Shown: piece by piece, positions 6,140-11,881 of the stretch
How positions within the stretch are numbered: position 1 is the first letter of the stretch
Layout of the letters: every line of letters begins with the position of its first letter
From: an uncultured Lachnospira sp.
GTDB taxonomy: Bacteria; Bacillota; Clostridia; Lachnospirales; Lachnospiraceae
Length of the DNA stretch: 11,881 nt
Direction: 5' to 3'
Assembly: GCA_934343805.1 (NCBI GenBank)
Contig: CAKRIN010000042.1
Coordinates: 1-11,881, forward strand
The notes under the pieces: model-generated
Seen by the model: only the letters and a program-made list of their open reading frames with translations
What the model was told of the DNA's origin: nothing
The model's database searches: none
Program-made: the position numbers and the translations under genes

Positions 6140-7077
6140 GATTTCATAACATTTTCTAATGTGTACATAGCAGCTTGTGATTCATCTAACTGATGAACAT
6201 AGGCTGCTCTTTTTTCTGGAACATATCCGGGACCATGTCCATTGTATTCTGCATAATATACTGTATCGTGTGATTCAGGTTTATTCCAGTCGGTAAAACC
6301 TTCATCAATAATCTGGTCTGAATATTCACAGCTGATTAATACAGTTTTGGCATATATACGCCAAGGCCGGCTTAATGCAACACTTTTTGGAGGACAGTTA
6401 CCGGTGAATGTACAGTGATCAAATACATATCCAAATGTCTGTCCTTCATAAGTTGAAGGTGCAGTGTAGTATGCGTTAATGTCCTGATTGCGGTTAAGTG
6501 CAAAAAGAGTACAATTTTTAAAGTATGCTGTCGCACTGCCAAATATAAAATCAATTTCTCCGCTTATATAGCAGTCTTCATATAACTGGTGGACAAGGCG
6601 GCGTGCTCCATCAATAGTTGGTCCGGTAAATCCGCCAGGCTGTTTTTCTTTTAATGGAAGAGGACCGGTAAAAAGCGTGTCCTGATGTCCAAGAATTTTA
6701 CAGTTTTTGAAGTGGATAGAGTCCCCCTCTGCGTATACTGCAATTGCCTGACCGACAAGATCACCAAATCCTGCACTGTTTTCAAATGTTATGTTGCTTG
6801 CAGTGAAGTTGTTGGCATATACAAGAAATGTGTAAGAACGGAATGTTCCGCGCTTAGAACCATCAGGCATGATCATGCGGGCATAATGTCCTTCTGTAAT
6901 AATTGTCTCATCACGTGATTCACCAATAATGGTTATGTTGTCAGTCCTGATCTCTACACGTTCTTTATAGATACCTTTTTTTATAAATATAGTTTCTGGA
7001 GAACCAGGATTTATAGAATTGACTGCTTCCTGAATAGAATTGTAGTCTCCAGAATTATCTTTTGATACTGTTATCAT
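6136..7077 (-). CDS. Cytoplasmic pectin methylesterase (carbohydrate esterase family 8)
   Basis: The 313-residue protein is a complete family 8 pectinesterase. The catalytic set is intact: Q110 (GQAIAVY), Q132-D133 (GHQDTLF), D176 (EIDFIFG) and R237/W239 (SRPWR). D133 and D176 are the acid/base and nucleophile in this family, which removes methyl groups from galacturonate units and releases methanol. The beta-helix fold is suggested by the repeated N-ITF/FKNC pattern. There is no signal peptide or lipobox, so it should work in the cytoplasm on imported pectin oligosaccharides. The start is well supported by GGAGGTG (minus strand, 7093-7087) nine bases upstream. Its promoter interleaves with that of the divergent acetyltransferase gene. 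The 3' end overlaps the lipoprotein gene by 4 bp. The nearby RpiB-family isomerase may act later in the same pathway. Confidence 0.95.
   Translation of the reverse strand: MITVSKDNSGDYNSIQEAVNSINPGSPETIFIKKGIYKERVEIRTDNITIIGESRDETIITEGHYARMIMPDGSKRGTFRSYTFLVYANNFTASNITFENSAGFGDLVGQAIAVYAEGDSIHFKNCKILGHQDTLFTGPLPLKEKQPGGFTGPTIDGARRLVHQLYEDCYISGEIDFIFGSATAYFKNCTLFALNRNQDINAYYTAPSTYEGQTFGYVFDHCTFTGNCPPKSVALSRPWRIYAKTVLISCEYSDQIIDEGFTDWNKPESHDTVYYAEYNGHGPGYVPEKRAAYVHQLDESQAAMYTLENVMKS
6169..6215 (+). terminator. Intrinsic terminator of the lipoprotein gene, embedded in the esterase coding sequence
   Basis: AGCAGC (6169-6174) pairs with GCTGCT (6203-6208). An inner TTCATC/GATGAA helix (6181-6186 with 6192-6197) fills the loop, and CTTTTTT follows at 6209-6215. 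It is oriented to stop + strand transcripts about 70 bases past the lipoprotein stop codon. The same bases encode the C-terminal RAAYVHQLDESQAA segment of the esterase on the other strand. Confidence 0.6.
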
Positions 7078-7105
7078 TGATTATCACACCTCCGTTTTTG
7101 GGAAT

Positions 7106-7134
7106 ATTATATCACACTGGACATTAAATGATAA
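7106..7134 (-). promoter_or_regulatory. Promoter for the pectin methylesterase gene
   Basis: On the minus strand TTATCA (7134-7129) lies 17 bases from TATAAT (7111-7106), and TG at 7114-7113 makes an extended -10. Transcription would start near 7099, just upstream of the GGAGGTG ribosome binding site. It occupies the same DNA as the acetyltransferase promoter on the other strand. Confidence 0.65.
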
Positions 7135-7146
7135 AGCGAGTATAAT
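7118..7146 (+). promoter_or_regulatory. Promoter for the acetyltransferase gene
   Basis: TGGACA (7118-7123) and TATAAT (7141-7146) are 17 bases apart, close to the sigma-A consensus. Its -35 lies inside the spacer of the divergent esterase promoter and the esterase -35 lies inside its spacer, so both promoters cannot be filled by polymerase at once. Confidence 0.7.
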
Positions 7147-7183
7147 ACCAATCGTTTGAAAAATAAAATAGGATAATATAATT

Positions 7184-7603
7184 ATGATAAGAATAGTAGA
7201 AGATGTGAGAGATGTTGATATATATCTTTCGTTAAGAAAACAGGTTGGATGGATTGAATTAGAAAGACAGCAGGCAGGCAGAGCACTTGGTAACAGTGTT
7301 AAGGTGTTTACTGTGTATGATGATGAAAAACCAATTGGAATGGGAAGAATTGTAGGTGATGAATCTGTTATAAGTTATATTCAGGATCTTATAATTATAC
7401 CGGAATATCAGGGAAAACATATTGGAAGCGTGCTTATAGAGCATTTGATAGAATATGTAAAGAGTATTACTATGCCAGGTACCAGAATGATGTTATGTCT
7501 GATGTGTGCCAAGGGAAGAGAAGAGTTTTATGAAAAGCATGGATTCATTGCAAGGCCAACACCGGATCTTGGGCCAGGAATGATACAATATATATTACAA
7601 TAA
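7184..7603 (+). CDS. GNAT-family N-acetyltransferase
   Basis: The 139-residue protein is a compact single-domain GNAT enzyme that transfers an acetyl group from acetyl-CoA to an unknown amine. The acetyl-CoA pyrophosphate loop is visible as Q76-G-K-H-I-G81 after the IQDLIIIPEY strand, and the C-terminal FYEKHGF motif is typical. The N-terminal WIELERQQAGRAL segment resembles that of small uncharacterised acetyltransferases in Clostridia. The ribosome binding site is weak (AGGA at 7170-7173, ten bases from the ATG), despite a strong promoter. It is transcribed alone: a good terminator follows at once. Divergent placement next to the pectin methylesterase with interleaved promoters may link the two in regulation, but no functional link is evident. 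Confidence 0.88.
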   Translation: MIRIVEDVRDVDIYLSLRKQVGWIELERQQAGRALGNSVKVFTVYDDEKPIGMGRIVGDESVISYIQDLIIIPEYQGKHIGSVLIEHLIEYVKSITMPGTRMMLCLMCAKGREEFYEKHGFIARPTPDLGPGMIQYILQ

Positions 7604-7605
7604 TT

Positions 7606-7647
7606 AACTGACTGGCTGGAAAAAGATACGTTTCCAGTCAGTTTTTT
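7606..7647 (+). terminator. Intrinsic terminator after the acetyltransferase gene
   Basis: AACTGACTGG (7606-7615) is the perfect complement of CCAGTCAGTT (7634-7643), followed by a run of six T ending at 7647. An alternative pairing uses CTGGAAA with TTTCCAG (7616-7622 with 7631-7637). The stem begins two bases after the stop codon. Confidence 0.85.
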
Positions 7648-7670
7648 GTATTATAAAGTATGCATCAGGA

Positions 7671-7708
7671 TTAATGTTAACTTATGATTGAAATGAGTTG
7701 ACAATTAA
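7671..7708 (+). promoter_or_regulatory. BirA (biotin repressor) operator upstream of bioY
   Basis: The half-sites AATGTTAAC (7673-7681) and GTTGACAATT (7697-7706) are an imperfect inverted repeat (TGTTAAC against TGTCAAC) with a 15-base spacer. This matches the known Firmicutes BirA site pattern of TTGTTAAC and GTTGACAA half-sites about 14-16 bases apart. The right half-site contains the -35 hexamer of the bioY promoter, so biotin-loaded BirA would block polymerase. Confidence 0.8.
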
Positions 7709-7726
7709 CTGACGTATGTGTAAAAT
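7698..7726 (+). promoter_or_regulatory. bioY promoter
   Basis: TTGACA (7698-7703) is a perfect -35, 17 bases from TAAAAT (7721-7726). The -10 is framed by a short inverted repeat, ATGTGT (7716-7721) and ACACAT (7728-7733). Transcription would start near 7733, giving a leader of about 36 bases with no riboswitch. Confidence 0.75.
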
Positions 7727-7768
7727 AACACATGTTGTATTACTTTATTTGAAAAGAGGACGTTAATT

Positions 7769-8326
7769 ATGAAGAGTAAAAAGGTTACAATTTATCAACT
7801 GACATTCATGGCTATGATGGCAGCAGTTACATGTATTCTTGGACCGCTTTCGATTCCTATTGGTGAAGTGCCGATTTCACTTACTAATCTTGTGATTTAC
7901 TTCACTGTATATGTATTAGGATTGTGGGCAGGAACAGGAAGTTATTGCATATATCTGTTACTTGGAGCTGTCGGACTCCCTGTGTTTTCAGGATTTGCAG
8001 GTGGATTAGGAAAGCTTCTCGGACCAACTGGAGGATATCTTATTGGATTTATATTCATGGCATTAATAGGTGGAATTATAATTGAACTATCACACAGAAA
8101 CATTATCCTTACAATACTTGGCTGGGTGGTAGCAACTGCAGTTGCATATGCATTTGGTACGATATGGTTTGTATATCTTATGAAATGCACAGTCACATAT
8201 GCACTTACAGTATGCGTATTTCCATTTATTGTATTTGATATAATTAAGATTGTTATTGCGACACTGCTTGGAAAGACAGTAAGATATGCGATAACTAAGG
8301 CTGGTCTTATACAGAAAGCAGCATAA
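7769..8326 (+). CDS. bioY: Biotin transporter BioY (ECF S component)
   Basis: The 185-residue protein is almost entirely hydrophobic, with about six membrane helices, and carries the BioY signature in FAGGLGKLLGPTGGYLIGF (about residues 75-93) and an N-terminal AVTCILGPLSIPIGEVPISLTN segment. BioY binds biotin at the cell surface and delivers it alone or with the shared energy-coupling module EcfA-EcfA'-EcfT; those genes are not in this window, as is usual for group II ECF transporters. The start is set by GAAAAGAGG (7751-7759), nine bases before the ATG. The BirA operator over the promoter gives direct support for biotin uptake and indicates repression when biotin is plentiful. It is monocistronic, with a strong terminator directly after it. 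Confidence 0.96.
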   Translation: MKSKKVTIYQLTFMAMMAAVTCILGPLSIPIGEVPISLTNLVIYFTVYVLGLWAGTGSYCIYLLLGAVGLPVFSGFAGGLGKLLGPTGGYLIGFIFMALIGGIIIELSHRNIILTILGWVVATAVAYAFGTIWFVYLMKCTVTYALTVCVFPFIVFDIIKIVIATLLGKTVRYAITKAGLIQKAA

Positions 8327-8342
8327 TAAATGGCTGATTAAG

Positions 8343-8385
8343 AAAAAGGTATCTCCGGATTATGAAAAACGGAGATACCTTTTTT
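8343..8385. terminator. Bidirectional terminator between bioY and the isomerase gene
   Basis: AAAAAGGTATCTCCG (8343-8357) pairs perfectly over 15 bases with 8370-8384 across a 12-base loop. It ends in six T on the + strand and five T on the minus strand, so it can end both convergent transcripts. Confidence 0.9.
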
Positions 8386-8407
8386 ATTTAATGATTATTG
8401 AAATAAA

Positions 8408-9046
8408 TTATCTGAGAGTCTTAACATACTCAGCAATCTTTTCATCCTTGCAGTTAGCAAAGAAAAGTTCTTCAAACTTCTCACCGGCAACAGCACCCTT
8501 AACGAGATCCTGATCAAGTTCCTTAAGGACTTCTACGAGATCCTGTTTAAGTGTAACGGCTCTTACACCATCAAGAATCTTCTTGTTTCTCTGTTCAGGA
8601 ACAACTCTTTCCTTAGGGTAGCCACCACCAGGTTCACCCTCGAAAAGCTTCTCAAAGATATATGTAAGGTTAAGTTCAGCACCCCAGCCAAAGCCTTTGG
8701 CAAATGGAAGAGCAATAGCGTTACCATCATTGATCTGCATAAACATATATGCGTCTGAAGGATCAACAACATGTCCGCAAAGAACTCCAGGGAAAGAATT
8801 AAGTGCTAACATAGCTCCTTCTCCAGTGCCACATCCTGTTACAACAAAATCAGCAGCGCCGCTGTTTAAAAGAATGGCAGCAAGGATACCATTCTGTACA
8901 TATGTAAGCTGAGCTTTATCATCAGCAGAATACATACCATAATTGTCAACAGTATGTCCTTTGCTTTCGGCAACCTTTTTGAGTGATGAATAGATTAATT
9001 CATTCTTAGCAGCCTGGCTGTTTTCATTAATTAATGCGATTCTCAT
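8408..9046 (-). CDS. RpiB/LacA/LacB-family sugar-phosphate isomerase, DhuI-like candidate
   Basis: The 212-residue protein has the Rossmann-like start MRIALINENSQ and the active-site loop VTGCGTGEGA, with C72 in the position of the catalytic cysteine of RpiB enzymes. It is about 60 residues longer than ribose-5-phosphate isomerase B (about 150), with an extra C-terminal part including GGGYPKERVVPEQRNKKILD. From memory, this longer form with very similar sequence occurs in streptococci and other users of uronates. The RpiB-family isomerase DhuI, which converts 4-deoxy-5-hexosulose-uronate, has about this length. With a pectin methylesterase nearby, a role in unsaturated galacturonate breakdown is plausible, but a different aldose/ketose phosphate is possible. 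The start has AAAAGAGGAG on the minus strand about eight bases away. It has its own strong promoter and a terminator. Confidence 0.85.
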   Translation of the reverse strand: MRIALINENSQAAKNELIYSSLKKVAESKGHTVDNYGMYSADDKAQLTYVQNGILAAILLNSGAADFVVTGCGTGEGAMLALNSFPGVLCGHVVDPSDAYMFMQINDGNAIALPFAKGFGWGAELNLTYIFEKLFEGEPGGGYPKERVVPEQRNKKILDGVRAVTLKQDLVEVLKELDQDLVKGAVAGEKFEELFFANCKDEKIAEYVKTLR

Positions 9047-9081
9047 TATGAAATCTCCTCTTTTCTTGAATTTATATATAA

Positions 9082-9110
9082 ACTATAAGCTGTAGGCTTA
9101 TTTTTGTCAA
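9082..9110 (-). promoter_or_regulatory. Promoter for the isomerase gene
   Basis: On the minus strand a perfect TTGACA (9110-9105) is separated by 17 bases from TATAGT (9087-9082). This is one of the strongest promoters in the window by consensus. Transcription would begin near 9075, about 30 bases before the start codon. Confidence 0.75.
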
Positions 9111-9133
9111 ATATGGTTTGGATAATAATACAT

Positions 9134-9162
9134 TTACCAAATGAGTTATTGTGTGGTATATT
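9134..9162 (+). promoter_or_regulatory. Promoter for the sigma-like gene
   Basis: TTACCA (9134-9139) and TATATT (9157-9162) are 17 bases apart, and TG at 9154-9155 gives an extended -10. The start site would fall near 9169, just before the AAAAGAGG ribosome binding site. It diverges from the isomerase promoter without overlapping it. Confidence 0.5.
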
Positions 9163-9196
9163 ATTGAATGTTTAATAAGTGAAAAGAGGTTTTTAT

Positions 9197-10135
9197 ATGG
9201 CACAGAATAAAGATTCACAGGCAGCATTTATGGAAGCTGTTGCAAGTATAAAAGAATATGCTAAGGTTAATGCAAATGTTGTTACAAGAGAAGATATTAA
9301 TAATTTCTTTAAGAATATGGCACTGGATGATTCCAAATTCCAGATGATATCAGGTTATCTTATGGCCAATGGAATAAAAATCCAGGGAGAAGAAAATATT
9401 GATAATGAATTCCTTAAGATGATGGAAAATGCATCAGAAGAAAATGATGCTGATGATGGCGAAAAACTTTCAGAAGAAGAGAAAGAAGATAAAAAGGTAG
9501 CTGATGATATAGCAGATCATATAGATTACGAAGAGGATGAAAAGTATCTTAAAATGTATCTTGAAGATATATCAGGGATACAGAAGATGACAGATGTTAC
9601 AAGATCATATCTTCTTATGAATATTGTGGAAGACAATGATAAGGAATCACTAAAACTTTTAACAGAAAGCTATCTCGAAAAGATTGTAGAATGGATAGAA
9701 CCATTCAGAGGCAAGGGAGTGCTTGCCTGCGATCTTGTTCAGGAAGCCAATCTTGCTATGACTGCATATATTGGACAGCAGGAGTGGCTTAATAATTATG
9801 AATGGAAAGATAAGATTAAAGAAGGCGGACAGGAAGACCTTCTCAATGTACTTAGTGGAATAGATGATTCAGTAAAAGAACTTATAGAAGGAAGTCTTAA
9901 TATGCTTATTGATGAACAGACAGATGTTAATATGGTTTCGGGAAAAATTCTCAACAAGGTCAATATGGTAAATGACTGGGGTACAAGACTAAAGGAGGAA
10001 CTTGGAAGAAAACCTACAGTAAAAGAAGTTGCACAGAATATGGGAGTTGCAGAGAATGTGGTAACTGAGGCAATAAGGCTGTCGAGTGAAACAATAGAAG
10101 ATATTGAATATGAAAAAACTATAAAGGATAATTAA
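9197..10135 (+). CDS. Degenerate sigma-70-like protein without regions 2.3/2.4 and 4
   Basis: This 312-residue soluble protein aligns by eye with RpoD-type sigma factors over several parts. Residues about 15-64 (VVTREDINNFF...LD...GYLMANGIKI) match region 1.1. An acidic linker follows. Residues about 115-150 (EKYLKMYLEDISGIQKMT) match region 1.2 and about 160-195 (LTESYLEKIVEWIEPFRGKG, then D179-LVQEANL) match regions 2.1-2.2, the part that grips the RNA polymerase beta-prime clamp. Residues about 255-300 (LKEELGRKPTVKEVAQNMG) match region 3. The aromatic/basic helices that melt and read the -10 element (2.3-2.4) are not recognisable, and region 4, which reads the -35, is absent. It probably binds core polymerase without directing promoter choice, acting as a modulator or sigma competitor. 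The ATG at 9197 is chosen over an in-frame GTG at 9179 because AAAAGAGG (9182-9189) lies seven bases before it. Confidence 0.75.
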   Translation: MAQNKDSQAAFMEAVASIKEYAKVNANVVTREDINNFFKNMALDDSKFQMISGYLMANGIKIQGEENIDNEFLKMMENASEENDADDGEKLSEEEKEDKKVADDIADHIDYEEDEKYLKMYLEDISGIQKMTDVTRSYLLMNIVEDNDKESLKLLTESYLEKIVEWIEPFRGKGVLACDLVQEANLAMTAYIGQQEWLNNYEWKDKIKEGGQEDLLNVLSGIDDSVKELIEGSLNMLIDEQTDVNMVSGKILNKVNMVNDWGTRLKEELGRKPTVKEVAQNMGVAENVVTEAIRLSSETIEDIEYEKTIKDN

Positions 10136-10189
10136 ATGATAAGTACTATCAATGCTAAATGATTTCGAGAAAAATTTAACAATTTTTTA

Positions 10190-10216
10190 TTGATTTTAAT
10201 ATTAGCATGGTATAGA
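10190..10216 (+). promoter_or_regulatory. Possible pckA promoter
   Basis: TGG-TATAGA (10208-10216) is an extended -10-like element, with TTGATT at 10190-10195, 15 bases before the hexamer. The spacing is short, so the -35 is uncertain. It would give a leader of about 50 bases ahead of pckA. A seven-base, all-AT hairpin with a T-run (10170-10187) just upstream might weakly end the previous transcript. Confidence 0.35.
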
Positions 10217-10273
10217 ATTAAAGAGAATTTTGTAATATTTACAAGAAATTATAAGAAAAGAGGTTTATGTAAG

Positions 10274-11878
10274 ATGGCAAAAATCGATTTAAGCAAGTAT
10301 GGCATCACAGGTGCTACAGAGATCGTCTACAATCCTTCTTATGAATTATTATTCGAGGAAGAGACTAAGTCTACTAACGAAGGTTATGAAGTTGGTAAGG
10401 AAAGCGAACTTGGAGCTGTTGATGTTATGACAGGTATCTACACAGGTCGTTCACCTAAAGATAAGTATATCGTAGTTGATGAGAACTCTAAGGACACTGT
10501 ATGGTGGACATCAGATGAGTATAAGAACGATAACCACCCAATGTCAGAAGATGTATGGGCTAAGGTTAAGGACATCGCTAAGGCAGAGCTTTCTAATAAG
10601 AGACTTTTCGTAGTAGATGCATTCTGTGGAGCTAATAAGGATACAAGAATGGCAGTCCGTTTCATCGTTGAAGTTGCTTGGCAGGCACATTTTGTAACTA
10701 ATATGTTTATTAAGCCAACAGCAGAAGAACTTGAGAACTTCGAGCCAGATTTCGTTGTATATAATGCTTCTAAGGCTAAGGTTGAGAACTATGCTGAATT
10801 AGGCCTTAACTCAGAGACATGTGTTGCATTCAACATTACAAGCCATGAGCAGGTAATCATTAATACATGGTATGGTGGAGAGATGAAGAAGGGTATGTTC
10901 TCTATGATGAACTACTACCTTCCATTAAAGGGTATTGCTTCAATGCACTGCTCAGCTAACACAGATAAGAACGGAGAGAACACAGCAATCTTCTTCGGAC
11001 TTTCAGGAACAGGTAAGACAACACTTTCAACAGATCCTAAGAGACTCCTTATCGGTGATGATGAGCATGGTTGGGATGACAATGGTGTATTCAACTTTGA
11101 AGGTGGATGCTATGCTAAGGTTATCAACCTTGATAAGGATTCAGAGCCAGATATCTACAATGCAATTAAGAGAAACGCTCTTCTTGAGAATGTTACACTT
11201 GATGAGAATGGAAAGATTGATTTCGCAGATAAGAGCGTAACAGAGAATACTCGTGTATCTTATCCAATTGATCATATTGAGAATATAGTAAGACCAATTT
11301 CTTCAGCTCCAGCAGCTAAGAATGTAATCTTCCTTTCAGCAGATGCTTTCGGAGTACTTCCTCCAGTATCTATTCTTACACCAGAGCAGACACAGTACTA
11401 CTTCCTTTCAGGATTTACTGCTAAGCTTGCTGGTACAGAGAGAGGAATCACAGAGCCTACACCTACATTCTCAGCTTGCTTCGGACAGGCATTCCTTGAG
11501 CTTCATCCTACAAAGTATGCAGCAGAGCTTGTTAAGAAGATGGAAAAGAGTGGAGCTAAGGCTTACTTAGTTAACACAGGATGGAATGGAACAGGTAAGA
11601 GAATCTCTATTAAGGATACTCGTGGTATCATTGATGCTATCCTTTCAGGTGCTATTAATACAGCTCCAACAAAGAAGATTCCTATGTTCAACTTTGAAGT
11701 TCCTACAGAGCTTCCAGGAGTAGATCCAGCAATCCTTGATCCAAGAGATACATATGCTGATGCTTCTGAGTGGGAGACAAAGGCTAAGGATCTTGCTGCA
11801 AGATTCAACAAGAACTTTGTTAAGTACACAGGTAACGAAGCTGGTAAGGCTTTAGTTGCTGCTGGTCCACAGCTTTAA
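10274..11878 (+). CDS. pckA: Phosphoenolpyruvate carboxykinase (ATP)
   Basis: The 534-residue protein has the normal length of the ATP-dependent enzyme, which interconverts oxaloacetate + ATP with PEP + CO2 + ADP. Visible motifs are the substrate loop TGRSPKDK (57-64, R59), MHCSANT, the P-loop GLSGTGKTT (242-250, K248), the metal-binding IGDDEHGWD (260-268), EGGCYAK and the C-terminal [18 protein letters not shown]. All are intact. In gut anaerobes the enzyme often runs toward oxaloacetate, conserving energy as ATP in the route to succinate, or toward PEP for gluconeogenesis. The ATG at 10274 is chosen because AAAAGAGG lies at 10256-10263 and [11 protein letters not shown] is the expected N-terminus; an upstream in-frame TTG has no support. 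Codons are strongly biased (TTC, ATC, AAC, AAG, GCT) unlike the neighbours, pointing to very high expression. The stop codon lies three bases before the window end. Confidence 0.98.
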   Translation: MAKIDLSKYGITGATEIVYNPSYELLFEEETKSTNEGYEVGKESELGAVDVMTGIYTGRSPKDKYIVVDENSKDTVWWTSDEYKNDNHPMSEDVWAKVKDIAKAELSNKRLFVVDAFCGANKDTRMAVRFIVEVAWQAHFVTNMFIKPTAEELENFEPDFVVYNASKAKVENYAELGLNSETCVAFNITSHEQVIINTWYGGEMKKGMFSMMNYYLPLKGIASMHCSANTDKNGENTAIFFGLSGTGKTTLSTDPKRLLIGDDEHGWDDNGVFNFEGGCYAKVINLDKDSEPDIYNAIKRNALLENVTLDENGKIDFADKSVTENTRVSYPIDHIENIVRPISSAPAAKNVIFLSADAFGVLPPVSILTPEQTQYYFLSGFTAKLAGTERGITEPTPTFSACFGQAFLELHPTKYAAELVKKMEKSGAKAYLVNTGWNGTGKRISIKDTRGIIDAILSGAINTAPTKKIPMFNFEVPTELPGVDPAILDPRDTYADASEWETKAKDLAARFNKNFVKYTGNEAGKALVAAGPQL

Positions 11879-11881
11879 TTT

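Noticed and set aside
8408..9046. Plain ribose-5-phosphate isomerase B
   Set aside because: The protein is about 60 residues longer than RpiB and has a distinct C-terminal part, so a direct RpiB assignment is not safe.
9179..9196. GTG start for the sigma-like protein
   Set aside because: AAAAGAGG lies inside that extension and is ideally placed for the ATG at 9197.
10170..10187. Terminator after the sigma-like gene
   Set aside because: The stem is seven A-T pairs only and would be very weak; kept as a note and not as a feature.
10190..10273. 28-residue N-terminal extension of PEP carboxykinase starting at a TTG
   Set aside because: It lacks a ribosome binding site and overlaps the probable promoter; the family starts at the MAKID segment, which has a good ribosome binding site.

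Overview
The window looks like chromosomal DNA from a low-GC, Gram-positive gut anaerobe of the Lachnospiraceae. The AT-rich codon use, strong GGAGG and AAAAGAGG ribosome binding sites, sigma-A-type promoters (several with an extended TGn -10), a BirA-type biotin operator, ATP-dependent PEP carboxykinase and a cytoplasmic pectin methylesterase all fit. The pectin gene suggests a Lachnospira/[Eubacterium] eligens-like species. That placement is inferred from gene content, not from a search.

Layout. 1-126 is a GC-richer, palindrome-bounded element, probably a structured RNA or a small repeat. 127-514 has no convincing gene but holds a patterned set of interleaved inverted repeats and a promoter. 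515-2172 is a small redox/unknown cluster on the + strand: flavodoxin-like protein, LUD-domain protein with a cysteine cluster, and an HD-domain hydrolase. 2226-2873 encodes an unknown membrane/coiled-coil protein. 2970-5350 is an OmpR-type response regulator and its sensor histidine kinase, followed by a lipoprotein (5393-6139) that has its own promoter inside the end of the kinase gene. The lipoprotein converges on, and overlaps by 4 bp, a minus-strand cytoplasmic pectin methylesterase (6136-7077). A GNAT acetyltransferase (7184-7603) diverges from the esterase through interleaved promoters. Then come the biotin transporter bioY under a BirA operator (7769-8326), a bidirectional terminator, and a minus-strand RpiB/LacAB-family isomerase (8408-9046). 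The window ends with a degenerate sigma-70-like protein without promoter-recognition domains (9197-10135) and pckA (10274-11878).

How the parts relate. The pectin methylesterase and the RpiB-family isomerase fit uronate (pectin) use: intracellular de-esterification of imported oligogalacturonides, then possibly isomerisation of 4-deoxy-5-hexosulose-uronate if the isomerase is DhuI-like. The two-component system and lipoprotein form an envelope-sensing unit. bioY is a stand-alone biotin-repressed transporter gene. pckA carries the C-ending, highly biased codons of a very highly expressed gene.

The most unusual items are the sigma-70-like protein that keeps regions 1.1, 1.2, 2.1-2.2 and 3 but lacks 2.3/2.4 and 4, the interleaved inverted repeats at 165-364, the palindrome-bounded element at the left edge, and the terminator of the lipoprotein gene embedded in the opposing esterase gene. 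I saw no phage, CRISPR, transposase, tRNA or rRNA gene.
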